Part shown: one piece after another, positions 38,890 through 50,253 of the stretch
How the letters are laid out: the number at the start of each line of letters is the position of its first letter
Position numbering within the stretch: the first letter of the stretch is position 1
DNA from: Cloeon dipterum
Lineage: Eukaryota > Arthropoda > Insecta > Ephemeroptera > Baetidae
Assembly: GCF_949628265.1 (NCBI RefSeq)
Contig: NC_088790.1
Location: 23,130,545 to 23,194,544 of the forward strand
Direction of reading: 5' to 3'
Length of the DNA stretch: 64,000 nucleotides
Program-made: the position numbers and the translations under genes
The notes under the pieces: generated by a model
Seen by the model: the letters and a program-made list of their open reading frames with translations, nothing else
The model's database searches: none
Told to the model about the DNA's origin: nothing

Positions 38890-39463
38890 GAAGTTTCGCC
38901 CATTCTCACATAAATAATTGGACAGTTTTTAAGAAATTGTCCAATTAAGTCTGGTAAAGATCGTAATATTTTATACTACATTATAGGAAAGGATATTAGA
39001 AGCAGAAAGGAATTGCATCAGAGAGATGAAATACCGGAGGAGTAGAAAAGGTTGAAATTAAAATATATAATATTATTAATCATTCGAGGCAAAAGAGCCG
39101 GGTGGCATATTTCTGACCGGGCACATCGAGTTCAAGCGGCTCTCGGAGGGTGCAACTTGAAATGCGGAGGTGCACTCTGATGCTTTGCTCGGACTAAATT
39201 TCTCGGAGCAGTTTTAGTCAGCAAAGTTTTTTTTATTTAGATTAAAAACTATTTTGTGTTCTCTGGCGGAGCAACTTTTATTCATTTATATACTCCATTA
39301 ATCAACACGCACATTTTTTAGTATGGTTTTTTAGTTTAGTTTTTCCGAGTCAACTAATCGGCAAAAAAATTAATTTATTAATTTGCTTGTCTAATTTTAT
39401 GAGGATTTTATTAATAAAAAAATCATACTGTTCCATTATTTTAATTTTGGTTTTTCATTGAGT
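38890..39463. repeat. Repeat block X, unit 2
   Basis: Copy of the block at 30195-30757, in the same position and orientation within the unit. Confidence 0.6.
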
Positions 39464-40470
39464 TTCGCTATCTCTATTTCTAGGACTCAAAATGAGACCG
39501 GTTTGAATGTATTACTTTCTCAACAGTAAAAATGAATAACAAAACTTCATCCTCGTTGATTCTAGAGTTCTTATTTTCATTGGATTTTTGTACAACTTTC
39601 TTTCTACACCACGCCAACACAAACTTAAAAATTTAACAAATATCGAGATACTGTTTAGAAAATCTGCACTTTATTCGTGGCCATCGTGTCTCGCCGCCGC
39701 ATCAGCAAAATCTCCTCTCTCTGGCGGCGCAGCTCGCCTGCAACGCGAGTATTAGTGAAAATGAGGAACGATATGCAACCCGCGCTCAAAGATTGTTTGG
39801 CTGTGCAGATTCCTTCCCTTTTTGTAAGGCGTATGTGATGGCAAGATTTTAACAATGTGTATTTTGATGTCATTTTAATTCATATTATTTTCTAGTCTTG
39901 GCTCAGTTCGGCTGTGTTATCCTGACAGAAGTGTTTAACAGAAGTTTCGCCCGTTCTAACATTAATATTAAAAAAAATATTCAGGGTGTTTGCTAAAATT
40001 AGTGAGATTTTGTAGTTCGGCTTCGCCTGCTGGATAATTCTCTGCCCTCACACAGGGAAAATAAAGTTGATGAGCAGCAGATGCAACAAGTTTTTCAGGA
40101 ATAAAGATCTGTAGATGTTTGTTAAAATGAACAGCTCGCTACTCCACCAATTCACCAAGGAAGCCGCTTTTAATTTAAACTGAAAATTTTTTCAATTTTG
40201 AATGGTTTTCGGGGGTCGCTCACTCCCTCAACCCCTGTTTGGCCACGGGTGCCATATTTTGCAGCCAGCCAGTTTCAAAGATACATCGTTTGATACTGGG
40301 CGATAAATCGATTCTTTCCTATCCTCATGCACGGCACGATATCAATATGTCGCCCAGTATCGCCCATTTAAAGAAAAAAACTAGCGTGCCTTTGCCTGGA
40401 ATTGTATTATATGTTGTTTTGGGGGAGAAGGGCTATTATTGAATTAATTTTTGTGGCCTGTGGAAGGCCA

Positions 40471-40486
40471 GGCCCTGAAAAGAGCC
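40471..40486 (-). promoter_or_regulatory. Histone-type mRNA 3' stem-loop, macrodomain copy 3
   Basis: Identical 16-base element, 40 nt after the stop codon of copy 3. Confidence 0.6.
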
Positions 40487-40526
40487 GATTGAGGGAAGGG
40501 AGGAACCTTCTAACGGACCGTGAAGG

Positions 40527-41111
40527 TTAAGCTCGGGGTCGCGGTCGACCCGGAGCGTAGTCAAGCACATGGATCGTAATCCGTTGGCTAGCAAACGCAT
40601 AGTGCAGTTCCTCCAGAACGTAGTTCTGGTCCACGCCATCAAGGCCGGAACAGATCCGCGGCAAAAACAACTCGCGAAGGCTGTTCCGCCGCGCATAACG
40701 CGCCAGCCCAGCGATCATGAGATGCATGCCGCGAATATGACCGTCCGGGTCGTGGTGGAATTTCTGCGTTGAACGCGGCTTGGAAACGCAGAGCAGCATC
40801 TTGGAATCGTCCGCCATTTTTTCAACCGCCACGTAGCCAAGGTCTGCACGCGGATGTTTGGACCGCAACACGTCCGGCCGCCAGCCTGTCAGCTGCCTTG
40901 TGAGCAGCGCCAGACCAGCGCCCATGGCGAAGTCGGCGCCAACAGCCTGCGCCTTGACCCCCGGGCACTTGAATAAATCGCCACGCGACACCCTGATGCG
41001 GCATCTACTTTTCGAAGGACGCTTAATTCCGTGACGCCGGATGCGATCGACGTCCTTCAAATACTTTTGGTACTCGCCGGACGGGCCGAAACGCGATTCC
41101 TGGCGCGACAT
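40527..41111 (-). CDS. TARG1/OARD1-like macrodomain ADP-ribosyl hydrolase, copy 3
   Basis: Encodes the same 194-residue protein as copies 1 and 2. I found one base difference from copy 1 (near 40950, silent in an alanine codon). TATA box (near 41235), flanks and stem-loop match copy 1. Receptor copy E follows on the opposite strand. Confidence 0.85.
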   Translation of the reverse strand: MSRQESRFGPSGEYQKYLKDVDRIRRHGIKRPSKSRCRIRVSRGDLFKCPGVKAQAVGADFAMGAGLALLTRQLTGWRPDVLRSKHPRADLGYVAVEKMADDSKMLLCVSKPRSTQKFHHDPDGHIRGMHLMIAGLARYARRNSLRELFLPRICSGLDGVDQNYVLEELHYAFASQRITIHVLDYAPGRPRPRA

Positions 41112-41612
41112 GGAATAAGCGGAAAATCGGATGTGAAAAACTAAAAAAATGAGCGAGAAAAAGCGCGAGTAAGGAGCAGTGAGCGGGATGATGTCGATAA
41201 ACGACGATGGACGCATTCCAATCAGCCAGGGCATATATACCTGCGATCGACGCTCCCTCTGTGTGAAGAAATTCACAACTATACCGGAAGGTACCACTGC
41301 GGTACCCAATAATATATATATGTGTGTGTGTATAAAACATTCGGGTTTTTTCCAATGCACTTTTTAATTTTTGACCAAAGCTTTCTCGCCGGCGGCTAGC
41401 GTGGCTGGCGCAGATCAGTTAGATTTATTGCGGCTAGCGGCGGCTGCCCACTTGACCTAAAATTTCCCGCGGCTGGCGCGTCGCATCGCAGCTGTGGCGG
41501 TAATTTTAAAGTGGACAAAAGTGATCGAAATTTATTTGAAATCTCGGATACACTAACTTGTAAGCAGTTGATCAGGAAACAATTTGTTCTACAATTTGAA
41601 ATAATGAAAAAG

Positions 41613-43181
41613 CACAATTTTTCCTGAATATTTTAATTGCTATCTGAAAATTTACAGTTTTCTCTTTTTGATCAATAAAAAAACTTGAAGAGAGTGAAAG
41701 CTGAAACACTAAATTTCACTGCCATTGATATTCCGATCTTCTTGCTCGTCACCAAAGGAAAAAATTATTCATTTTTTAATACGTTAATTTACTAGGGAAT
41801 TCTTTTTTTTAATTATGATTATGATAACAATTTGGAAATATTTGTGCCCCAGCAGAGATCAATTCAAAAACCTGAAAACTATTTCATACTAATTTTTCAG
41901 TTCATGGAAGTTCAATGCTGATAAGTGGCCTATCCCTCGCAACGCGCAGTTTTCCTTTTTACGCATTATATGTACGCTCTGGGGGTGCCTGCACTGGTTT
42001 CAGGGTTTATGGCGTGGGTACAGTTCGCGTCCGAGGACGACCTTCCCTACTGGATCGCATGGCCAGATTTGGACGAGGCTGCCTGCTGGTTTAGATGTGC
42101 GTACATCAGCCAGAAAAAACATCGTAAAAATTAATAAAGTTTTATTTTTTGCAGCGCCTGTTGGTCGTGAAGTCTTTTTTTCGCTACCCATGGGAATTGT
42201 CCTGACTATTAACATTGTTCTCTTCGTAATAACTCTGGCTAAAATAATTTCATTTAGAAAAGAAAATGCGTGTATTCTCAAGACGCAAGACAGTACGAAC
42301 ACAGTTAAAGAATCTTTGAAATTTGATATAGAAAGGTAAATAGATTTGAGTCATCAGTGTGTTCTTTTAAATATTTTTTATTTAATTACCTCAGCTCCAC
42401 TCAACACATAACATTAATGATCTAATTTACATTTTATGGACTAAAAGACAGATTTAAATATTTAAAATTTTACGTTAATATTAAAAAAGAGTAAGCATGA
42501 AAATGCCTTAGTTGAAAAGAAATGGATAGAAATTTAAATTTTATAGACATAATATGAGGTGGTTGTTAATTCCTTTGCATTTTTTAACTGTCATTCGCAT
42601 ATTTTTACCGGCCAGTTTCGTCTCCTAATCTATATTTTTCATTGAGCCTTTTTCCTCAAGCACATATACCCTTTAGTATGATAGCTCTCAACAATCAGAA
42701 CATATTATTCCACTATTATAATGCTACCTCATTTCACTAAATTAGTTTTCAACTTTTTTAGGCTGAAGCTTTTTGCGAAACTCTCCCTTTTGATGGGTCT
42801 CACATACGTGTCGGAATTCGCTTCTTGGGCGAATTATTTATTTGCGTACTACTGGTACGCATCTAATGTGGCTATCGCTTTGAGGGCCGTGCTCGTTTTC
42901 ATCGTTTTCTGCTGCAAGAGAAAGGTAAGCCTAAAATTAATGAAGATTTGTTTTTAAATTACAGGAGAAAAACTCAGGTGTGGATCTCCATGAAACTTCA
43001 GTACCCCGTTGTTAAAACTATTCACAGCAGATTCACTGCGATGAAGTTGCTGTGTTGCAAAAGACGACAATTTGAGCTCTCAAAACTGAAAGAAAATGAA
43101 AGTGCATCGCGGTCAACTGGAACCAGTGGAGCGAAACCGTCAGGTCCGTCAGATGAAAATTTAGAAATGAATGTTATCTAA
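41613..43181 (+). pseudogene. Receptor 3'-half copy E (exons 6-9 only)
   Basis: Starts in intron 5 and is almost identical to copy D, including the shared exon 7 changes. Exons 7 (42155-42335), 8 (42762-42924) and 9 (42978-43181) keep frame and splice sites; exon 6 has the same insertions as B and D. Without exons 1-5 it cannot make a normal receptor. Confidence 0.75.
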
Positions 43182-43784
43182 ATAATTTTTGCTTAATATA
43201 TTTAATTAAAAATTCAATTCTTTTTTAATTGTTGGGTGCGGATTTCAATTGTAAAATTGGTCGCGAGCGTCAACTCGCAGGTTGTTGCCAAGTAAAATTA
43301 TTGATTTTCGCTATCTCTATTTCTAGGACTCAAAATGAAACCGGTCTTGAATGTATTAATTTCTCAAAAGTAAATGAATAACAAAACTTCATCCTCGTTC
43401 ATTCCAGAGTTGTTAATTTCATTGGATTTTTGTACAACTTGCTTTCTACGCCACGCCAACACAAACTAAAAAATTTAACAAATATCGAGATACTGATTAG
43501 AAAATCTGCACTTAATTCGTGGCCGTCGTATCCCGCTGCCGCATCAGCAAAATCTCCTCTCTCTGGCGGCGCAGCTCGCCTGCATCGCGAGTAGTAGTGA
43601 AAATGAGAAACGATATGCAACCCGCGCTCAAAGACTGTTCGGTGGTGCAGATTCCTTCCCTTTTTGTAAGGCGTATGTGATGGCAAGATTTTAACAATGT
43701 GTATTTTGATGTCATTTTAATTCATATTATTTTCTAGTCTTGGCTCAGTTCGGCTGTGTTATCCTGACAGAAGTGTTTAATAGA

Positions 43785-44356
43785 AGTTTCGCCCATTCTC
43801 ACATAAATAATTGGACAGTTTTTAAGAAATTGTCCAATTAAGTCTGGTAAAGATCGTAATATTTTATACTACATTATAGGAAAGGATATTAGAAGCAGAA
43901 AGGAATTGCATCAGAGAGATGAAATACCGGAGGAGTAGAAAAGGTTGAAATTAAAATATATAATATTATTAATCATTCGAGGCAAAAGAGCCGGGTGGCA
44001 TATTTCTGACCGGGCACATCGAGTTCAAGCGGCTCTCGGAGGGTGCAACTTGAAATGCGGAGGTGCACTCTGATGCTTTGCTCGGACTAAATTTCTCGGA
44101 GCAGTTTTAGTCAGCAAAGTTTTTTTTATTTAGATTAAAAACTATTTTGTGTTCTCTGGCGGAGCAACTTTTATTCATTTATATACTCCATTAATCAACA
44201 CGCACATTTTTTAGTATGGTTTTTTAGTTTAGTTTTTCCGAGTCAACTAATCGGCAAAAAAATTAATTTATTAATTTGCTTGTCTAATTTTATGAGGATT
44301 TTATTAATAAAAAAATCATACTGTTCCATTATTTTAATTTTGGTTTTTCATTGAGT
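43785..44356. repeat. Repeat block X, unit 3
   Basis: Third array copy of block X, between a truncated and a full block S. Confidence 0.6.
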
Positions 44357-45084
44357 TTCGCTATCTCTATTTCTAGGACTCAAAATGAGACCGGTTTGAA
44401 TGTATTACTTTCTCAACAGTAAAAATGAATAACAAAACTTCATCCTCGTTGATTCTAGAGTTCTTATTTTCATTGGATTTTTGTACAACTTTCTTTCTAC
44501 ACCACGCCAACACAAACTTAAAAATTTAACAAATATCGAGATACTGTTTAGAAAATCTGCACTTTATTCGTGGCCATCGTGTCTCGCCGCCGCATCAGCA
44601 AAATCTCCTCTCTCTGGCGGCGCAGCTCGCCTGCAACGCGAGTATTAGTGAAAATGAGGAACGATATGCAACCCGCGCTCAAAGATTGTTTGGCTGTGCA
44701 GATTCCTTCCCTTTTTGTAAGGCGTATGTGATGGCAAGATTTTAACAATGTGTATTTTGATGTCATTTTAATTCATATTATTTTCTAGTCCTGGCTCAGT
44801 TCGGCTGTGTTATCCTGACAGAAGTGTTTAACAGAAGTTTCGCCCGTTCTAACATTAATATTAAAAAAAATATTCAGTATTTTTGCTAAAATTAGCGAGA
44901 TTTTGTAGTTCGGCTTCGCCTGCTGGATAATTCTCTGCCCTCACACGGGGAAAATAAAGTTGATGAGCAGCAGATGCAACAAGTTTTGCAGGAAAGATCT
45001 GTGTAGATGTTTGTTAAAATGAACAGCTCGCTACTCCACTAATTCACCAAGGTAGCCGCTTTTAATTTAAACTGAAAAATTTGA

Positions 45085-46135
45085 CAACGTCAAAATGCGC
45101 ATTTCCGTTCGGTAGTATTTATCAACAATCCTACCTTTAACTATTTTCCTTTTAATTTATATTCGTTTTCGATTGATAATATTTAATAGTGTTAATGCCT
45201 GTTCCCAGCAACTTTCCACAAGAGAAACAGAAATATAATTTGAGTGCGTTGCAAACATTGCTCAATAATTGATGCAAATATCAAAATTCCAACCCTTTTT
45301 GTCAAACGATACTGGGAAAAGGCGTTGCCACCGTCTTGGTGCCGTAAATATTGCGCACAGCTCATCAAATCACATAAATTTTAATTGTAGATAATGAGAA
45401 GATGTATCATTCACTTTTGCATACGGCACGCATTGACGACTTTACTCTATTTTTTGTAGTGCGTTTACTTTAAGGTTCAAAACATAGACTTTATGCGTGT
45501 ATTGAAAAAGACGAAAAAGATAAATTCATCCTACCACAATGAGAATTATTTACAAAATTTTACTCGGCATGTTAAAAAAAATAATACGATAAAAAATGCA
45601 CATTATAAACTGTGGATTTATTGTCAAAAATTAAATAAGTTAAATTTTCTAACTGACCGCATCCTTAAAACATACATGAATCCCTGAAAGAGACAGCAGG
45701 ACTAATACTTTCTTCTTGTTCTTGTTAATAATATCATACAGTTGCCATAACTTCAACCAGTCAAATGAGTAAGTGAAGTACTGACATTATTATTTTCTTA
45801 ACGCTTAGCGATTGTCTGAGCGAAACCAAAAGATCTCTGATTCATTTATCCTCATTATAGGGACTTAAATGTTACAAATTTAACTAGAATGAAATAGTGT
45901 AGATTTCAGATATTTTTACTTTTTTATTATTCTATTAAAAAATGAATAGTTCATTCTCTAGAGCGCGGCGGTGGTTGAGTGTTCACGGCTTGATTTTTCA
46001 TGCGCCCCCAGGATCACGCCAGTTGTACGTTTTTGTCGAAGCACACAAGAGCGTTCTGCTGCGAAGGGAAAGTCTGCCACGTGCTACTTATTTAATTGTG
46101 AAGCATCGCGCGCCACCTTTTGCTGCCCAGCTTAA
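45085..46135. repeat. Block U, second copy
   Basis: Near-identical to 31496-32535, and the end of the large duplication. At 46136 similarity stops (AAATATGTGCACGG here, AAATATGTAAAGTGG there), so this is the right edge of the amplified region. Confidence 0.6.
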
Positions 46136-46780
46136 ATATGTGCACGGGCTAAACACCCTCGGAGGGTGCTGCGTTGCAAGCTCGTCTCTCTGATCTTACA
46201 CGCTTGCAACGCATCAACCTTCAAGTTAGTCCCATCCACTGTTCCTTTATAATAGTGCCAACTGATACAAAAAATGTTAACTCCCCAAATATAGCGCGCG
46301 GGAATGGGGGAGGAGTCAGGCATCAGGGTTTCGTTTTAAGTAAGGGAGGGCTTTCAAGGGGAGTGGATATCTTTTCTTCTGACTACTACTATTTCTAGAA
46401 AGGTTAACACCCTTAAAATTGGGGAGATAGGAGGAGTAAAGCAGCAGAGTTACGTTCCAAAAGGGAGGGTCTATTAAAAGGGTAGGTGTGTATTTGGAGG
46501 ATCTATAGTCGGGTTTTGTATTTTATTGCTTTCATATATGAACCCTAATTTGCAACATGCAAGTAGCCAATAAATATCAAGATGACCAAGATATCATTCA
46601 ATATCTTTGACAATATATAAATTTCATGAGTTGGCAACCAGATGAGCTTGCAAAATAAAATTCAAGATAAATGAAAAATGTCTATTTTGGTAATCTTTCA
46701 CTGCTCTGAACTATTTAATAAACACTTAGAAAATTATCGATGTAAATTGTAAGAAATTTACAAATTTACAATAGACCCGC
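46136..46780. other. Gene-free stretch right of the array
   Basis: Contains the inverse of the fragment at 34680-34745 (46148-46215) and otherwise AT-rich sequence with no supported gene. Confidence 0.4.
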
Positions 46781-46782
46781 CA

Positions 46783-47960
46783 GCTATCAATTGACCAGTT
46801 GTATAAACCTTTAGTGATTTTGAAGCCGCCAACAGATGGCGCAACCGTATCCCCAGTGGCCATCCACGTTGCCACCACGAAACCTCGTCCGTGGATTTTA
46901 CGTGGATGAGTTCCACGAACCTATTTTGCCATTTTTTCTAGTGCACTCATTTGGAAATACTTTCCCATTCGATATTTGACCATTTTTTAGCAGATTTAGT
47001 TTGAATTTTTGGGTTTTTAGGGTAAAATTAACGTCCGTGGAACTCACGTGGATGATCCCCAATTTCCCAAATTGAGTTTTTGAAGCTCTTTTTGTGCCTA
47101 AATTATCGGTAAATGAATTAAGTGCTCCTCTAAAGCTATTTAATTTAATTTTTTCTTAATTTTTTTGTAAATATTACTTCGTGGAAGGGTCTCCGTGGAT
47201 GCTCCGTGGATGTTCCGCGGACGATCCCCGGAACTCCGTGGATGCTCCGTGGAACTTACGTGGATGATCCCCAATTTCCCCAGTCATGTTTTTCATTACT
47301 CTTTTGTGTCTAAATTATCAGTAAATGAATTTTAAGTGCTCATCCAAAACTAGTTTAGTTGATTTTTTTAAATTTTGTAAAATTCCCCATCGTGGAAAAT
47401 TTTTCGTGGATGCTCCGTGGAACTCACGTGGATGATCCCCAATTTCCCTAAATCGTGTCATTAAAACATTTTTTGTGTCTAAAAATTATCGGTAAATGAA
47501 TTAAGTGCTCCTCCAAAGCTAGTTTATTTAATTTTTTATTATTTTTTAAAATTTTACTCCGTGGAAAAGTCTTCGTGGATGCTCCGTGGAACTCACGTGG
47601 ATGATCCCCAATTTCCCAAAAGCATGTGTTTATAATCAATATATGTGTCTGAATAATAATCGGTAAATGAATTAAGTGCTTCTCCAAAACTATTTGATTT
47701 GATTTTTCTTTAAAATTTTGTGTAATTTCACTTCGTGGAAAGGTCTCCGTGGATGCTCCGTGGATGATCCGCGAATGATCCACGGAACTCTCTTAACGCA
47801 AAAATGAAAAATAGCATGTATTTGAAGCAAATTGTTCAGTTCATGAGCTGCCCCTTTTCGCTTTTTTAAATTCATTGGTCATGTCATTCTTGTTTAAATT
47901 TCTAAATTTTGGAAATTGGTTAAGTGTCCGTGGAGTTTTCGTGGATGAATCCCCGGACAC
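46783..47960. repeat. Repeat-bearing element with CCGTGGA / CACGTGGATGATCC minisatellite
   Basis: Starts with a stretch at 46783-46860 whose inverse is at 50570-50637 plus 50225-50250. After it come four imperfect units of about 165-215 bp, each with CACGTGGATGATCCCCAATT (near 47046, 47261, 47426 and 47597) and clusters of CCGTGGATG. The unit edge and the inverted partner suggest a non-autonomous mobile element with internal tandem repeats. Confidence 0.6.
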
Positions 47961-48389
47961 TTAAAACATTTTTGGTTCGTTGGTATTTCCTATAGGTACG
48001 TTAAATTGTTAGTATTATTTAATAAACCATCATCAAAGTTAATTGCTAGCTCAGAAAACTCAATATTTCCAAATATATTCTGAAATCTACACTCGCCACC
48101 TCGCCAGAATAGCCGCAGCCGTGTTTCAAACTTTTGAAAAGCGCGCGCACTCTTACTGGCCGCAGCAAGCCAATGAGCGCTGCCGCTTGCCTGTTGCTGT
48201 TTGTTGACAGACGACCGCGAGCGCGCGGACGCGCGAGCCGAGCGCAACGAAAAAGCCGTTGGACGACGCCGCCGCGTAATTAGTGTCAGTTTTCGGCCAC
48301 AATTTCGCCACTAAGTCGACCAGCAATGTTCTTAAGTCAGTGATTGCAGTGAAATCCGAATCCTGTCCTGTTCAACCCTCCCAGCAAAG

Positions 48390-48979
48390 ATGCCGCAAAT
48401 CAAAGGTAAGGACTTGGAATTATTTATTTGTTACGTCATGTTCTCGCCGCTGTTTAAAAGTTCAGCTACATAAATGTAGTTAGTTCAGTTGGTTTTAAGC
48501 CAATTCGTTCCGTTGTAATTAATTATTTGGCCGTGTTTTTTGCAGACCTGTGCCAGCGGCTGACTTTTTGTGTGACAACAATGCAACTTGAGCAAGCTGT
48601 GTCCTGAAACTCTGCGATGTGTATGTAATTATTGAAAGGATGTCTGGTTTGCAGCTTGGGTGCAAGATCAAAACAAGCTAACAGGTACACCTACACCAAA
48701 ATTATCATTTTACATATATTTATAATCATCCTCTCTATGTCTGTGTCTGTAGGCTTGTATACTTATACTATGGCTGAGGCAGATCAGGCCGAGGATGTCA
48801 GACACAGTCATGGATGGGAAAAGCTTCCAGCACGATTGATTCCAGCCTGCACTCAACTTATGCCGCATTTTCCAGGTAAGCAGTTAAATTTTTGGCGCAA
48901 TAATGAACAAATATTAACAATTTTAATTTATTTTTCAGTCTGGAGTCTGCTGGTGCTAATTATTACTTGGATGGAATAG
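48390..48979 (+). CDS. Weak candidate: short spliced gene (59 aa)
   Basis: A GC-rich, CpG-rich stretch (48110-48270) with a CCAAT box precedes an Inr-like TCAGTT, so a promoter is plausible. ATG CCG CAA ATC AAA at 48390 is followed by a strong donor (GTAAGG). Joining 48390-48405, 48753-48875 and 48939-48979 is in phase and gives a 59-residue product starting MPQIKGLYTYTMAEADQ. I do not recognise it. A second frame through the last two exons stays open further (to about 49021, ending KTKSYIIV), so the frame is not secure. An exon at 48546-48618 would introduce a stop. The transcript is more likely real than this protein. Confidence 0.3.
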
Positions 48980-49195
48980 AAGCGACTCCGGAGCTCAAGA
49001 CGAAAAGCTACATAATTGTGTGACAGGATTTGGAATTGCTGGACCACACCTTTGAGGAAGATTGAGTGATTCATGTGTATTTTTGTTTTTGAGTGAGGCT
49101 ATTTTTGAACGACCGCCACCGGAGCCGCCTCAGCCAAAAGCTAAATTGTTGTATTTTATATAGATTATTCATTTTAAGGCTAATATCTTTGGCAT

Positions 49196-49280
49196 ACACA
49201 TACTTGTATTCACTGTAATAATGTTGGTATTAAACTTCAATTAAATACCAAACATTAATTTAGTGAATACAGGTATGTGT
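49196..49280 (+). ncRNA. Candidate miRNA-like hairpin (85 nt)
   Basis: The two arms of about 36 nt pair almost completely (5' arm ACACATACTTGTATTCACTG..., 3' arm ending GAATACAGGTATGTGT) with few mismatches and a 12-nt loop. It sits in the possible 3' UTR of the preceding candidate gene, just before an AATAAA. Size and mismatch pattern suit a pre-miRNA; a small foldback element is the main alternative. Confidence 0.35.
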
Positions 49281-49525
49281 ACAATAAATTTATGTTTGAG
49301 CTGACATTCATTCATTGAATTTTCTTGCCAGAAACGTTTTGACAGCTGAAAATTTTATATCAAATATTTGTTATAGCCATTATAGGTTTTAAATTGGCTA
49401 TTTGTGTAAGCCTTTCGAAGTCGGCGTAGCCGTATACTTCCATTTTAAATTCCCATCGACTGACGTCAAGTATATAATCATGCTGATATATTTCATGGGT
49501 TTGAAATGATTTATTTTGATTCTGA

Positions 49526-49628
49526 GAACCAAAATCAGTTTAGCCAATCTCCGTAGAAACATGGAAATAATATTTTTTTTTCAAATCTGACGTTTCGAAG
49601 GTGATTGGCTAGACTGACTTTTGCTTTT
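49526..49628. mobile_element. Foldback fragment related to the MITE at 50254-50571
   Basis: Left arm about 49528-49560 (CCAAAATCAGTTTAGCCAAT) is the imperfect inverse of about 49592-49625. The same inner motif occurs in both arms of the MITE at 50254-50571, so they are relatives. Confidence 0.5.
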
Positions 49629-49974
49629 AGTACATCAAATCAAATCAATTAAAGGGTTTTGAATGCAGAGCGGTAAGATCATGTGTCTTTATTTTCTCAG
49701 TGGAAGTGCATTAAAATAAAAAAGTAACAGCTGGCACCATTTTTCGGGAGCAATATTACACTTAGGGGTTTTCGAAGCTTGTGAATGTTAAAATTTTTAG
49801 ATTTCTTAATTCATTGTCTTCTCTTTTTTCTCATAACCTTATGGACACTTTACTGTAAATTGATAAAATTCTCTGTATTGATCTATTGTTACTGTGCATG
49901 TGTCATCTTTTTGTAATCGAAATTGTATAAGTAATAAATACAAATTTTAAAATTCTAATGAATGAATTCCATTT

Positions 49975-50250
49975 GCGATATTATTACCCAGAAAAATGAA
50001 ACACGATCCACGAAAAATCCCCAGCGATTCCACGTAGCCGTTCCACGGGGAATCTCCATAGATCATCCCCGTGGAATCTTCATAGACTATCCCCGTGGAA
50101 TCTTCATAGATCATCCACGTGGATACCACGTATTTCGGGCGGACAATTTCTACGGGGAATCCACGTGGACCATCCACGTGGTTTCCACGTGGGATCCGTG
50201 GATCATCCACGTAGGATCCCCGTGGAGTCCACGTGGAATGGCCACTGGGG
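49975..50250. repeat. Inverted partner of the 46783-47960 element
   Basis: Dense copies of TCCACGTGG and ATCATCCACGTGGA, inverse of the repeats at 46.9-47.9 kb, ending in ATGGCCACTGGGGATA, the inverse of 46845-46860. It continues at 50572-50637 after a nested MITE. Confidence 0.65.
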
Positions 50251-50253
50251 ATA

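Larger units (their letters stand above)
35348..40250. repeat. Amplified unit 2
   Basis: Same order as unit 1 (macrodomain gene, receptor exons 6-9, S, X, S) and directly followed by unit 3. The offset to unit 3 is 4905 in the macrodomain part and 4893 in the receptor part; the 12-bp change is a longer (TA)n run at about 36408-36427. Confidence 0.85.
40251..45084. repeat. Amplified unit 3 (mosaic of units 1 and 2)
   Basis: Same order as units 1 and 2. Its macrodomain part matches unit 1 and its receptor part matches unit 2, with a switch near 41365-41395. Toward the right end it resembles unit 1 again (from about 44790-44875) and continues into block U, as unit 1 does. Confidence 0.8.
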
